NCBI RefSeq assembly: GCF_047495875.1
Contig: NC_092471.1
Location: forward strand, 21,327,809 to 21,391,808
From: Pithys albifrons albifrons
Taxonomy: Eukaryota > Chordata > Aves > Passeriformes > Thamnophilidae
DNA: 64,000 nucleotides
Reading direction: 5' to 3'
Part shown: one piece after another, positions 27,401 through 40,232 of the stretch
How the letters are laid out: every line of letters begins with the position of its first letter
How positions within the stretch are numbered: position 1 is the first letter of the stretch
Program-made: the position numbers and the translations under genes
The notes under the pieces: model-generated
Databases searched by the model: none
Seen by the model: the letters and a program-made list of their open reading frames with translations, nothing else
Told to the model about the DNA's origin: nothing

Positions 27401-29685
27401 GGAGGAGTTTTCCAGCACAGGGCTGAGGAATTCCAGCTCCGATGAGATTTCCTTCCTCTCTAATTCCTCAAACCATTAATCTGAACAGACTTTTATCATC
27501 CCCTTGCTGCCCTCCTGTGCATGCAGGATGATAAATGATCCATGGGTGACTCTGGGTTGTTGTGCTGTTATTTACTGCACAGTGTCAGCTCTGGGGCTGA
27601 GCTGGGCTCTGCTGCCAGGGGCCACCAGGCCTGGGTTGGGTTGTTTGAGCCTCTCAGGGCAGGGAACCACCATCCAAGACTGGGTCTGGGGACTGGAGGG
27701 GAACTTTATTATTTGGAAAGATAGTAGCTTCTGACAAATTTTAAAGACTTTTGTCTATATGAGTATCTTTGAAAGTACTGTAACAGTGTCCTGTAGCAGT
27801 GGCAGCTCTGGAACTAGAGACACTAAGTTTGGCATGGTGTATAGGGAAAAATGCAGCCGCTCCTGCTCACCCTTTCCATGGCTCCTCTGTGTCACCAACA
27901 CTCTGGTTTCTTCACCTGTGCCGAGTACCATGTGGCTCATGCCTTCCTGTGCTGGGGAATGCTGTGGGAATGCCGCAAGGATGTCTCTCCACCCTGTCAC
28001 CATTGCTTCCATATCACACTGTTGCTTCCTTAGGTGGAGCACCTTTGGTGATGGAGGAGATTTGAGTCCCACATTTTATGGTGAGCTAAAGGCAGGAATG
28101 TGCCCCTTTATTTCCCTCCAAAAAAACCCCACTGTGGTGGTTTGTATTTGTTTAAATCCCATTTCTTCCCCAGCAGCCAGCATGGCATGCTGCTGAAACT
28201 TCATACTGGGTTTGGAAATGGGAAGAATAATAACATAATGGGGACATTTCAGTCTGTCCTCCATTTGCACAGTCTTGCTCTATCGACTAGCCCAATGCTG
28301 TGCTGAGCTGTTTTACCACAGAATTTCATTTGAATTCCCTGTCCCTGGGTGCTGTGGGTGTACTGGACATCCCCTGAGCTCTCACTGCCTCTGACAGCCC
28401 TCCTCTCCCTCACTAAACAGGACAGGGCCAGCCTGTGCTCCTCCTCCCTGCTGTGAGGGAGATGATGGCCGATCACATATTCCAAATGCCTCATTCCTCT
28501 TCAGGACTCATTTTCTAGCACGGGAACATTCCCTCTCCAGCATGGGTGCTGCATACCAAACGTGCTGCGGTGCCTCCAAATGTGTTCAGTTCAAGGTCTT
28601 TTCTCTAATAGCCTCGGGATTACCCTCTCAAAATGTTTCCAAAGATCCTGCTGATGACTTGGGAGGAATAAGGGATGTGCTTGGTGGTGCTACCTTGGGT
28701 GTGAATCTTAATGGCAACTTGTGAGATGGGTCTGAGCAAGGAGGAGGTAATGGGGCTTCTGCACACACACCTTGATGTGTGTCATCATGTGCCATTAATC
28801 CTGCACATACTTGGAGATTAAAAAGAGACCAGTCTAATTAAAAGCAGTATAAATCTGGACTTCCCAAAGTTGGACTGATTAATAATGTATCCCACTGCAG
28901 CAACATGGAGCTGTGAATTACCCTGGCAGTGCCTGGCCCCGGCGTGCCGTATGCCACGCCAAGGGCTGCCAGAGCGCCGGGCTGTGAATCACATCTGCTT
29001 GAGGTCATCTCCAGCAGACTAGAAAGGCTTAATTCCACCAGTTCAATAAATAATGTGTCTGTCTTAAACACAGCCAGTAATTCATGGCCTCTGTGTAACA
29101 GTAGCTCAAAGATCTTAATTTAAAGCTCTTTATGAGGATGATGGTCTCATGTGCTGAGGATGGTTATGGAGTCTCTCATTTTCAAATTACTGGGTAGAAC
29201 TGAGCCCCGTTTTACTCTGGCCATTAATTAAAGGGAGTAATTGTCACCTGTGTCTCTCCAGTCGCTCTAATGCGAACAGGGGCAGCCATTCAGTGTGGCG
29301 CTGGTGGACAGACGCCCGCGGCACTTAAGGGTTCTAATTGGGTCTCAGCCCTGGAGAGGACGGGACTGAGTGGAGCCGGAGCCTTCAGGCTGCCTCGCTC
29401 ACCCCTCTGGTGGTGATGAATGGATGAATTCACTGTCTGTCTCCAGCGACCCACGGGCAGGAGTGATGCACTAATGAGAGCTGGGGTTTGCCTGGTGTAA
29501 GTTAGTGCTGCTGGGAAGGAAGAGGATTGGGTTGGAGAAGTGATGTCCTGCCTCTGCCACCGTGGGAATTGGCCCTGGAGAGCCTCTTGTGTCTATGATG
29601 AGGTGGAAAAGGGGCATCTCTGTGCCAGGGAAGTGTCTGACACATACCATGTCTCTGGGTGCTTGGGGCACGGCAAGGGGCTGCT
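24406..29685. other. Intergenic, no gene seen
   Basis: No supported exon. The segment 28790-29340 is unusual in mixing TAAT-rich flanks with a GC/CpG-rich core and may be a conserved regulatory element (see findings). Confidence 0.5.
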
Positions 29686-29689
29686 CAGC

Positions 29690-29985
29690 TCCATGTAGGA
29701 GCTGTGAGAGAAGGGAAATGGAAAGGGAGATGGAGCAGAGGCAGCACATGGCAAGTCCTGGGCAAAGAGTGCCTGAGCCATGGGGAGGATGGAGAGGGAC
29801 CGGGAGCAGGGAGAGAGAAAAGGAACAAGGAGTGAATGAGGGTAAGAGAGGTGAGGAGGGTGACCAAGAAGGGCAGAGAGCAGGGAGAAGAACAGGGAGC
29901 TGAGAGGAAAACCAAGAACAGGGAGAGGGACCAGCAGCAGGGAGAGAGAGAGAGGGAGCAGGAAGGAGAGAGAGGAATTTCAAGC
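29690..29985 (+). repeat. Polypurine low-complexity tract
   Basis: About 290 bp of almost pure purine on the plus strand, built from diverged GGGAGAGA, GGACCAAGAACAGGGA and GAGCAGGGA words. It produces a long Leu/Pro/Ser-rich open frame on the minus strand that is not a gene. Confidence 0.85.
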
Positions 29986-30833
29986 AGGTAGTGGGTGAGG
30001 GTATAAGAGGCAATGGAGAAGAGTACATCCAGTGGAACAGTAAGATCAAGGACACTCTGAACACCTGAGGCACCACTTGTCTATCCTTACCCTATGTCCT
30101 AGTGGTGATTTGTCAGAGCAAGGACTGTCTAGGTCCAGGGCCTGGGGTTCAAGCCCAGTTACCCTTCTCCAAAAGGAGACATCTGAGATGAGGCAGTCAA
30201 ACCCAGTCCATATGATCCCATCTCCCTCCCTCCTGGTGTTTTTGTCTGTGATTCCCGTGCCTCTTGCCCCAGGCTGGGAGGCTGCAGTGAGCTCTGTTTG
30301 GCTCTGTGGATCAAGTGGCCAGGATTTACTTGTGATGGGAGGGAAGTAGGATGGAGCTCTAAAAGACAACCAGGAAAGGTAACTTTAGGTGTTCTTCTGC
30401 AGCCAAGGTTTCAGAGCTGTGGCTCCCCACATGGGGAGTGGGCAGTGAGAGAGGAGGGGGGCCTTTGCTATGGGAAATGGCTTTTGCAGCTGTGGTGGGG
30501 CAGACACTTATTGAATCCATTTTCACCAATAGATATAAAAATACCTTTCATCCTGATCAGACCGTTCCTGCCTTCTGCTCCTGCCACATGCTCCTGCTGC
30601 CACTCACCCAATAAGGCACCTGCTGCATGGAGAAGTGATTCCTTAGAGAACCCAAATTTCCATGGTACCTTTGGTAGAGCCAGATGGGGAGGGACAGTTT
30701 TCTGGGATTTGGGGCTGCAGCTGCTGAAGGAAACAGATCAAACAGGGACCAGCATCACTGTCAGCACCCCAGAAGGTGGCTGAGTGAAAGGGGAGAGGAC
30801 ATTGCCTGTGGATGGGTCATGTGGATGTGACAG
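29986..30833. other. Intergenic, no gene seen
   Basis: No exon, repeat or RNA gene recognised. Confidence 0.5.
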
Positions 30834-30935
30834 TTGGGGACATGGGTTAGTGATGGGCTTGGGACTGCTGGAGGAATGGTTGGGCTCAGTGGTCTCAGAG
30901 GTTTTTCCCAACCTGAATGGTTCTGTGTTTCTATG
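30834..30935 (+). mobile_element. CR1 LINE 3' fragment
   Basis: GGGACATGGGTTAGTGATGG, then TGGTTGGGCTCAGTGGTCTC and CCCAACCTGAATGGTTCTGT, form a CR1 3' end in sense orientation. Confidence 0.85.
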
Positions 30936-31805
30936 TGCTGCAGTCTTGCAGGGGAAGAAGCAGGCTCAGAATTCAGGATAATCTCCACATGCTGAAAAAA
31001 TAGCCCAAAGTCAATGACAGAAAATTAAATAATAACAAGTGCAAACCACTGCACTGTGGCAGGGGAAAAAAACCAAACCACCGATGCAAGATTATAGGAG
31101 GAATAATTTGCTCTGCCGTGGATTCTCTATTTAATTATTTACTGCTGATTTTTATTAAAGCAGTTTCTCAGGGATGGGGTAGCAGGGCCAGAGGCAGATT
31201 TGGACACACATGAGGAGCCCAGGAGGGACATAGAGGGGCTAGAATATCCCCTGGGTGTCCTCTCCTCCTTGAGCCAAACCCACCTAATCCAGAACCTGTG
31301 AAATGAACAATTCCACAGCTTGAATGTGCCTACAGGAAGCCCTTATCCTCCAGGCTGAGAGGGATCCTGGCATCATCTCAAATGGATCCCTAGCACAGCA
31401 GAGCCAGCCTGGAGCTGCAGCACCTCATCATCCCTCAGCAGTGGAGTGACTCCAGAGCTGGGAGCTCCGGGCTGCAGAGACACAAGCACTGGAGTTAATG
31501 GATGGGGACCAGGATCTGATGTGCTTTAGTGTCTGTTTGAAGAGTCAGGAAACACTTGAGGTTATTTAATTGAAAGTAACTGTGCAAAATGCAGAATTAA
31601 TTCTTATTAAACATCCACGGTGACATTTTCTTAAGTGGAAATTAAACAGGGATCGAGGTGAAGCCTCCTAAGACTATTCCTGTTGTGACCAGTAATATTT
31701 TAAGGCACCAAAGTATGTTAAAATTAAAGAAATGAGCTGATCTGGATGCACTCCAGTTCTTCCCTCTCTCTGTGTGGCTGCTCAGGCAAGCAGGCGGAGC
31801 TGGAA
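30936..31805. other. Intergenic, no gene seen
   Basis: Contains AT-rich runs (31010-31160 and 31550-31740) without identifiable genes or repeats. Confidence 0.5.
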
Positions 31806-32001
31806 ATAGAACCATAGAAACATGGAATCATGGAATGGTTTGGATTGGAAGGGACCTCAAAAATCGTCCTATTCCAACCCCCTGCCAAGTGCAGGGACAC
31901 TTCTCACTATCCCAGGTTACTCAGAGCCTACTCCAACCTGAACTTGAACACTCCCAGGGACGGGACAGCCATAGCTTCTCTGGGCAAGCTGTTCCAATTG
32001 G
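31806..32001 (-). mobile_element. CR1 LINE 3' fragment
   Basis: ATAGAACCATAGAAACATGG, AATGGTTTGGATTGGAAGGG and the downstream CACTCCCAGGGACGGGACAG, CTTCTCTGGGCAAGCTGTTC are an unusually well-kept reverse-complement CR1 3' UTR. Confidence 0.9.
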
Positions 32002-33739
32002 AAACCCCATCTGAGCTGTTGGTGTGTTTGGGAAACAAGAGAGGACTGGCAAAGAGAAGGCTGGGAAGAAGAGAGGGCCAGCAAGAGTGGCCAGTAGGGA
32101 TAGTGTGTCAGGGAAAGGAGTTGAAAGGGGCACCCTGAGGCTCCCATCCCTCTCTGGGGGTGAGCCCTGGTCACTGGAGTCAGCAAGGGCTGCTTGGGAA
32201 GCAGCAGCAGGACAGAGTGAACTGTCCCACTGACCAGGAGTGTGACTTGCTAGAAGGTAAAAACTTGGCTGGACAATAGCAATTGGTTCTTGCCCATCAA
32301 GGCAGGAGATCTCCTGTGCGAGTAATGGGTTTTATGATTATTAGGTTCCTGACAGAGGCTGTGTGACGCTGTGGCAGAGCTGTAAGGAGATGACTGCTGC
32401 CCACCAGCTCCACTCAGCAGAAGACTCCCAGCTTCTAGGTCTCATTGTCTTCTCATCCAGTGTGCTATTCAACTAATTAAATATTCTCTCCTCCAGATTG
32501 CTGGCTGAGGGTGACACACGCTTAATGAACAGCTGCAGGTCCCTAATCACATTGGCAATTAGGAATGTAATTATAGCACTTGCAAATGGTTTTCATGCTG
32601 ATAAAACATGACAGAATGGAGCGTTTTCACTCACTGTCAGCTGCCAGACAATCTGTTACACATCTAATGGCAATTTAATTACAAATTCCTCCACTACCCT
32701 TGTTTCTGGTGACTTGGCCGTGGCTTGACTGGGCAGCTCTCGTGTTCCACTGTGGTGCCACCCGGCAGCATGGGGCTGGAACTGGGCATGAAGAAGATGG
32801 ATTTCAGGAAAGGAGGTCCAGGAAGTTGTTCTCTCCCACCTGGCCATTGCTGAGCCAGGTATGAGCCTGCCCAGAGGGGCAGGGACTTGTCACATTGATG
32901 CTTCTCAAAGGGCTGACCTCAAAAAGTCCCACAGGAGCTGCCTTTGGAAAGGGTCACAGCTGATGCGGCTGTGAGCAAAGTGAGGGCAGGGCTGGAGCAT
33001 GGTGTGATCCCTTGACACCTGAGATGATGCTGATGTATCCCAGGTGAAAACCTGATGCTGAGGAACATCCCACTGGGAACGTTCAGAAATGCTTTTTAGT
33101 GAACTTGCTTGTAGGCACATCACGAGATCTGGCTCAAAAACCTTCCTGTTGGTGAATGCTCCTCATTTCTGCTTTGTTTCAAAGAGTTTTCTGATGGTTT
33201 TGTGCCATACTGACACTTGACCCTGAACTCCTGAACTCCTCATGCTGTGCCACAGCCCAACTGAGGGCTAGCCCTTCCCCTCTCTCCCCAGGGACTCAGT
33301 TTTTCCTGTGATCCCATTTTTAGCTCCCAAACACTTTTTACTCTCCTGAGTTTTGCTCTGAACCACCAACCTGCTTGCTGTGAGTTGGCACACCCACAGC
33401 ACAGCCCTTTTCTTCCCAGACCAACCCTGGCTTAGCTGAGCTGGTGTTGGGAACAGAGCTCCCAGGGCAGCACATGATTTCCAGAGCTCTTCATCCCATT
33501 GGATGTGACAACCCTGAATTGTGCTCAGCTCTGGGACCACAGCAAAAAACTGTGACCAGCTAACCCAGCCCCATTAGTACCTTGGCACCTTCTACTGAAA
33601 AACCAGCACCTTCTGTTCCTCAAAGCCTTTCTGGAAGCAGCAGCTCCCATTTAATTGGTAGCCAGTGAAAGAGAACACCAGGCCAGTGAGGTCAGGAGGG
33701 GCTCATTTTAAGGCCCTTCCTTTTGTATCTCCATCTGAG
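32002..33739. other. Intergenic, no gene seen
   Basis: No supported gene. The part 32470-32690 is rich in TAAT/ATTA cores and looks like a possible conserved non-coding element. Confidence 0.5.
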
Positions 33740-33976
33740 GGAATGGTGTGGAACTGTGCCAGAGGAGGTTTAGGCTGGATATTAGGAAAAGGTTCTCCCC
33801 CCAGAGGGTTGTTGGGCACTGGGGCAATGGTTATGGCCCCAAACCTGACAGACCTCGAGAAGTGTTTGACATTCTCAGGCACCTGGTGGGATTCTTGGGG
33901 TGTCCTGTGCAAGGCCAGGAATAGGACTGGATGATCCTCATAGGCTAAGTCTAACTCAAGATATTCCATGATTCTA
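33740..33976 (+). mobile_element. CR1 LINE 3' fragment
   Basis: AGGTTTAGGCTGGATATTAG, GAAAAGGTTCTCCCCCCAGA, and the end AAGATATTCCATGATTCTAA show a sense-strand CR1 3' region reaching the terminal motif. Confidence 0.9.
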
Positions 33977-34929
33977 AGAGGATTAAGGGGAAATCCAGGC
34001 TAAACACAGCAGTGGGACAGCCACAGATACATGTGGAGGGCTGTGCAGGGGGTGTGGGGGACAGATCCCAGCTCCCATGGAACCATGTGTGGTAGGATTC
34101 ATTTACATTACCTTTACCAACCAGGGAGGAAATCCCACCTGGCTCAGGAGCCTTGAGGATGTGGAAGTTTCCTACAACGATGTAAGCGGCATCTGATGTG
34201 TTGTCAGGGATAAAGGCTCCCAACCCATTAGCCAGCCCCAAAAAGCTCCAACACTGTCTCCCTCAGGTAGGTAAGGGATGCAGTGACACAGAACAGTGTC
34301 ACATTCTGACTTGTCCACCTCCCCCCTCACCACCTTCCCAGGCCATCTCTGCACTGGCTGACTTGGACCTTTGTGGGAATGACTGGATTGGGAAGCGCTG
34401 TGGCTGTGAAATGGGTCAGTGTGTGTGGGTGTCCAGGGGAAGGGGCTTGGGCTCCATTGTGGCATGAGGATGAAGGTGCTCAGTGGGCTCAGAGGATGCT
34501 GCTGTGTATTTGTTCAGACAGTGAAATAAAATAACACTGTAATTTTGTCATCAATAGTGTTTCCTTCTGTCTTCCAGGTGCTGTGTGAATGTTGTGTGCT
34601 TAATTCATTATCAGGTGGAGCAGGATTAAAAAGCCCATTTTACAAATGAAGACACCACTCAAGAGAAGTTCTTCACATCAGGGTGACACACTGGGAGCAG
34701 AACAGAGGGATTTTAATGACAAATGAAGGGCAAAGGTCTGCCAAATGACAGCCCCATTTCTGTACATGAAAGCTCAGAGACCAATTATCAATTAAAATAT
34801 CAAACCAGCTGGACGTGGTAAATGGTTCCTTATGACCACGGCAGACACATTCATGGCTCTGGCAGGTCTCGCGGAAATTCTGCAGGTCATTTCCTCATTG
34901 TTCTCACAACCTGCAGCTGCTGTTTAATT
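33977..34929. other. Intergenic, no gene seen
   Basis: No exon or further repeat recognised. Confidence 0.5.
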
Positions 34930-34998
34930 TCACAGAATCACAGAATCATGGAATGGTTTGGGTTGGAAGGGACCTTAAGGATTCCAGCCTCCAGTTCC
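34930..34998 (-). mobile_element. CR1 LINE 3' end, short
   Basis: TCACAGAATCACAGAATCAT, then GGAATGGTTTGGGTTGGAAG and GGACCTTAAGG, is a near-consensus reverse-complement CR1 terminus. Confidence 0.9.
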
Positions 34999-35924
34999 AC
35001 CCATTTCCTCCTGCTCTGCAGCCTCCTCAAACCACTTCACCCGTAACTGTTGCCCCGACAACTCAGCACTGGTTCTGTCTCTCAGGTAATTACTGAAGGG
35101 CTGTCATGGCACAGGCACCTCTGTGTTGGCAGTGGGATAATGATGGAGCCTTCGCCACAAGGCTTCTGAGCACAGAGCTCAGATCCAAGCTCGATCCAAT
35201 CATCCACCTGATCAAAGGCAGCAAGCCCAGCACAGTTCCTGTCAGGGAGGAGCTGTAATGAGGATTTTCACGCAGATGGCCTCTGCACAGAGAATCCGGT
35301 GATGGATGTCTGCCTGCTCACCTGTGTAAATAAACACAGGATAAATTAGAGCTAGGGGGGCAGGAGAGCAGGAGCCATGGGGAGAGAAGACTCTTGGCTC
35401 GGAGTGGTGGGAAATAGAGGGAAGTACACATTGCTGGGGTGCAGTTGCTGGCTGGAGGCATGTGTGTGCCTTGGGGACCACGCAGGCCCGTGTTCTGTGC
35501 AGCTCTAGGTCTGCTGTCACATGTAGAATTCCCCACAGGAACCTTCCTGTGCCCCCTCTCCCTGTGCAGGGCTGGGACCCCACTGCACCCTGTGGCTTGT
35601 GGTGATGGGAGCTCTGCTTTGGCTCTGGGAGTTCCAGGGTCCCCTCACTCCACCTCTCCTTTCTTTCTGGCTGGTGTTTACTTTTAAAACTCCTGGGAGC
35701 ACTCAGCTCCTCGCATCCTGTGCTGACCCAGTTCTTGCTTGTTGCCATGGAGAACTGGACCGGATTCCATTAACAGCCCCTGTGCTGCTACTGACCAGCT
35801 CCAGAGCAGGGAGGATGCTGTGGAGAGGCTAGATGAGATGTTCTCAAGAGAGGGGCCAGGTGGGATTTGCAAGTCCCAGTGAAGTGCTTGAGTTCCTGGC
35901 TGCATGCTTCAGGTGTGTCAGGAT
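34999..35924. other. Intergenic, no gene seen
   Basis: No supported gene or repeat. Confidence 0.5.
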
Positions 35925-36065
35925 AAATCCTGCAGCTCAGGATGTGTTCCAGCAGCTCAGAATGGGCTCCTGAAGTTCACAGTGGGTTCCTGTGCTTGAG
36001 ATGGATCCTGCAGCTAGGGATGGTTCCTGCAGCTCAAGATGGTTCCTGCAGCTCAGGATGGGTTT
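35925..36065 (+). repeat. Diverged minisatellite, about 20-24 bp unit
   Basis: About six to seven copies of a TCCTGCAGCTCAGGATGG-like unit, with diverged members such as TTCCTGCAGCTCAAGATGG. Confidence 0.8.
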
Positions 36066-38157
36066 GTGAGGTTCCCTGAGCAGCCATTTTTAGCCTGAGA
36101 CACAAGCACTGATGTACTCACAACCCTGCTGCCCACACGCCTTAAAATCCACAAATTCTTCAGTAAAGGCTTCTGGTCTCCTTCCAGGTGTTGTCCATCA
36201 CAGCCAGAGCAAGAATATTCCTACAAGATATTAAACGATGCTTTGATGTGTCTAATGAGGAGGAACAGTCAGTTGTAAGGGCTGGTGCTTCAGATGAGTA
36301 TTGAAAACCTCAGTTAAAGTTCTATTAAGGATTAATTCAGGCCAGCTCAATCTACAACTCATTTGCCCTGTGCAGTCTGTGAGCAGCTCAGGGTGTCATT
36401 TTCTATTCTGTCCATTTATTAAACTATTAAGTTTTTTCAGCGTGGAGTGAAATCACCAGTTAAAGGAATTTGCATTCCTGGATGAAGGGGCTGCAATGTG
36501 TATTCCCAGTGAGGATTATCCCACCCCAGTGCAAGCCATTGCTGCTGCAGACAGGGACATATGAGGCATTTCTTGATGTCACTTACTATATAAACCCAGT
36601 AATTTCTCCATCTCTTCACTTTGCAGCTCCCCAGAGCAGGGGGGAAGGAAGACCTGGGGCTCCCAGGGAGTGGGTTTTTAAGCTGTGATAATTTTTTTTT
36701 AATTTCCTATTTCATGAACTCCAGAGGAAATCAAAAATAAACAGCCAACACTGAACTTCCCTTCAGGCCCCTCAAATCTGCCATTAGCCCTCCCAAGCCA
36801 TGCCATATGCTGGGTTTTTTGCCTCCTAGCTGACTTGAGGAATCCATTTCTGGTTTGATTTGTGGCATTTGTGACACTGAAGCCTCTCATGTTTAAAGCA
36901 CATTCCTGGAAAGCAGCAGCAAAGCTCATTCCATCATCTCAGCACAGCCCTTCTCTTTTCATGAAGCAACCTGCCACATCAGTGATGATTTTAAATTGGC
37001 TTTCACAATAAGAGATACTGTTTCCTAGAAACCTGAAGTTGATAGTGAAAGGCACCGGATAAAGCAGGAAGAGAGGGAAAAGCTCCTTCCCTGGCTCCAG
37101 CCAGCACCGGCAGCTTCAGGAAAATAGGTGAGCAGGGATTACATCCTTTTAACAGGTTAAAGCTTTCTCTGGTTTCCAGGAATTGTGACAGAGAGCTGGG
37201 CCACTCCCAGCATTTGCAAGGGCTAGAGCAGCTGGTTATGCCTGGCACTGGCTGGAGGGGAAAGTGGGTGTCCAATGGTGGTGATGGCTCTCAGGGAGTT
37301 TTGGGCATGGCCAGAGGACACAGAGGTGACACTGCCACATTTCTGTCCCAGCATCAACCCAGTACAGGCTAAGCCTTTGCCATATGCCCTTCCCTTGCCC
37401 AGTACCTCCCAGTCACGCCTGTACCCTCAGGTGGCACTGAGTGCTGTTCCAGTGCCCAGTGCTCCTCATGCCACTGGATGCCTTGGGCTGTGGTTTGTTC
37501 TGGAGATGGGTTTCAAGGTCAGGACAATGAAGCGCAGCTATGAAAAGCCTCGAGAAAATGCACCCCTCCCTCTCAAGACTCATTTCCCCAATTAACATGG
37601 CCACTCCATGGACAATGAAGCAATCTCTGGAGTGACTGTGGAGCTTCCCCTCATTGCATTGAGGTGGAGGGATGAGGGATGGGAGGGTGTGATTCCCATC
37701 ACCCCTGGGATCCTGCTTTGCCAAGGTGTGCCTTTCCCCGCAACTCCCAGCCCCACCAGCTCTCCAGGCACCGGGTTAAGATCCATCCTGGTGATTCACA
37801 GCAACACCCACTTGCAGCCTGAGCCACCAAGGCCAGAATCCTGCCAGCAGCATGGGGGGAGCAGCATCAGACACATCCATGCACAGAGGATCCCTGCCTT
37901 TCTGACACTACAGGATCCTTCTGGAAGTTCCGGTGGCATTGAGCGGACAGTCCATGCTGTTGAGCTGTTGTGAGAGCTGGGGTGAGTGAAAAGAGCACAG
38001 TGCTGCTGGGGCCAGGGTCTTTGGGAATCCCTCTGTTTCTCCTTGCTGGCTGCCAGTCTCTGTGTATGGCAGGGGCTCTGCTGAGTGGGAGATGTCATGG
38101 CTGGTGCTCAGCCCCACCACCAGCTTGGCCCCAACTCTGTTGGGAAGGACAGGTCAG
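36066..38157. other. Intergenic, no gene seen
   Basis: No supported exon, RNA gene or repeat family. Confidence 0.5.
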
Positions 38158-38275
38158 GCTCCATTCCTACCCTCCCACAGCTCTGGGGCACTGGGAGGGA
38201 CCTGGGCTTGAGGGTCATGCTCCATCCCTGCCTTCCCACAGCTCTGAGTCACTGGAGGAGTGAGTGGGATCTGAG
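38158..38275 (+). repeat. Two-copy tandem duplication, about 61 bp
   Basis: A unit starting GCTCCATTCCTACCCTCCCA recurs 61 bp later as GCTCCATCCCTGCCTTCCCA. Both are followed by a CAGCTCTG and CACTGG block. Confidence 0.7.
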
Positions 38276-38670
38276 CTTCAGCAGGATCTGGCTGGCACTT
38301 GATGTTCAGCATCCCTATGGCCATCCAAGACTGGGGAAAGGACTGAGGCACCTGGAGTCCAGATGAACTGGACAATGTTGACATGCTCCAGGAACTGGCA
38401 GCAGGGTGCACAATATTTATGTGTATGGATGTTTTCAGATGGAGCTTTAGCAGCCTGTGTTTCCAGCCACTCCGCAGGCTCTACAGGCTGGGCTGAGCCC
38501 AGCACAAGGAAAGCTGCTATGGGATGGTACCATGTATCCCCTCTGCTCCTGTGGATGCATGGCCACACGTACATTTTGGCAAGCTTGGAGAACACTATGA
38601 TGGCTGACATGAAGATCCCAGGGGTGTCCCCACCTCATGACCTCCCCAAACACAGACGTACCCAGTAACG

Positions 38671-38683
38671 TATATATATTATA

Positions 38684-38717
<34 letters not shown>

Positions 38718-38730
38718 CATACACACACAT
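38671..38730 (+). repeat. (TA)n / (CA)n microsatellite
   Basis: A mixed TATATT and (AT)n run grading into (AC)n. It is followed by an A-rich stretch. Confidence 0.9.
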
Positions 38731-39819
38731 AAACAAAGAAGTTTTAAAAAAACAAAAATAAAACTACTAAATGGGAAAAAATAAACCTACTGAAAGAACA
38801 ACCCTCCCCCTAATTAAAACTGAAGCAGGAATGTTACATGTGGAAGGGGAGGCTGAGGGAAGCCAAGAGTTCACACATCCTGAATCTGTACAACTGTATC
38901 ACCAGGAGCAGCACTGCAGATCATCCCCATGTCCTGCCCTTGAATCATGTCCTGAGCAGGGCCCAGGGATGGGGCTGCTGCTCCCCAACTCTTAGTGACA
39001 CTCTGATGGGCTCTGCTTCCAGCACCAGGAGAGGACAATGTGGGTGACTGGGAAAGACCCCAGCCCTTGAGCTGCCTGCTCAGGGTGCAGAGCTCCTCCA
39101 GCTCCCCTCCATCGCCCTCCCACCTGGCCGGGTATGAGGTGCATGCCAGGGGGCAGGGGGTTCCCGTAATTAGTGCAATTTCATCAGGTGCAAATGTCAC
39201 GTTAAGGGCTCGTGGTCTCTGAGTTGAAGATGTGCTGAGTCCTCCATGAGCCCATCCCAGTGGTGCTGGTGCCAGCAGGAAGCTCAGCACCCAGATGGCC
39301 AATGCCAACATCCACTTCCAGTGCTCACCATCCGTCTAAGAGTGACAGACACAGTATGAGCAGCCCCAGATGGGACCACAACACAGGGAATAGACTTCCA
39401 TGAGACCTTCCCATGAAAAATATCCAACTGAAAAGGGTGACAATCTCCCAAAATGAACCAGAGGTGTGTGCCAGGCTGTGGAGACAGCAGATGCACCCTT
39501 GCTGCACCCCCATCTGTGCCCCAGAGCTGGGAGAAGCGAACAGACCTCCTCTGTCTGCTCAGGAGGGAAGGATGTATCCCCTGCACTGGCCCTGCCAGGA
39601 ACTATGGGAAAGCAGCCTGGATAAGAGGGAACCCCCTCTCTGGATCAACAGGGCAGGCAGCCGATCCTTCCCCGAGGTGCCACCTGCCTCCCTTTCCCAA
39701 AAACCACAGCCCAGAGAAAGGGAGGGATGTGATGCTGCTCCCCAGCCTCTCATTCCCATTTACACACCAACAGGGTTGCCCTGCCCCAGGTGCAGAATCC
39801 AGCACTTGCCCTTGTTAAA
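38731..39819. other. Intergenic, no gene seen
   Basis: No supported exon. Open frames on both strands overlap without domain signal. Confidence 0.5.
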
Positions 39820-40232
39820 CTTTACAGTTGATGATTGCCCATTTCTCTGACTTGTCAAGGTTTCTCTCCCCTCGAGGGAGTTGACAGCTCATCCCAATTT
39901 AGTGACATCAGCAAACTTACTTAGTATTCCTTTGAGTCCCGCATCCAGGTTGTTAATGAAGATGTTGAAGAGAACTGGGCTAAGGATGGAGCCCTGTGGA
40001 ACCCCACTAGTGACCGATGCCAGCCTGATGTCACCTCAGTCACTGTCTTTGTGCCCTTTGTGCCTGATCTGTGAGCCAGTTCCTCACCCGTCATTTAATA
40101 TAGTTATCCAGCTGTGGGCTGGACAGTTTGTCCAGAAGGATCCTGGCAGAGACAGTATCAAAAGCTTTGCTGAAGTCCCAAAAGATTAGATCTACTCCCC
40201 TTTCTAGATCAACTAGGTGGGTTACCCTGTTC
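39820..40232 (-). mobile_element. CR1 LINE ORF2 fragment (reverse transcriptase part)
   Basis: Read on the minus strand, this segment carries remnants of the CR1 reverse transcriptase. A SGVPQGS-like motif is followed by an [14 protein letters not shown] stretch (plus-strand TTGTTAATGAAGATGTTGAA, then GAACTGGGCTAAGG and CCTGTGGAACCCCACTAGTG). Frameshifts and substitutions make it a decayed fragment without the 3' UTR. Confidence 0.85.

Noticed and set aside
29471..30076. 201-codon minus-strand Leu/Pro/Ser-rich frame
   Set aside because: It is a by-product of the polypurine tract on the other strand.
30140..30165. GGTTCAAGCCC, resembling a tRNA B box
   Set aside because: No matching A box or cloverleaf around it.
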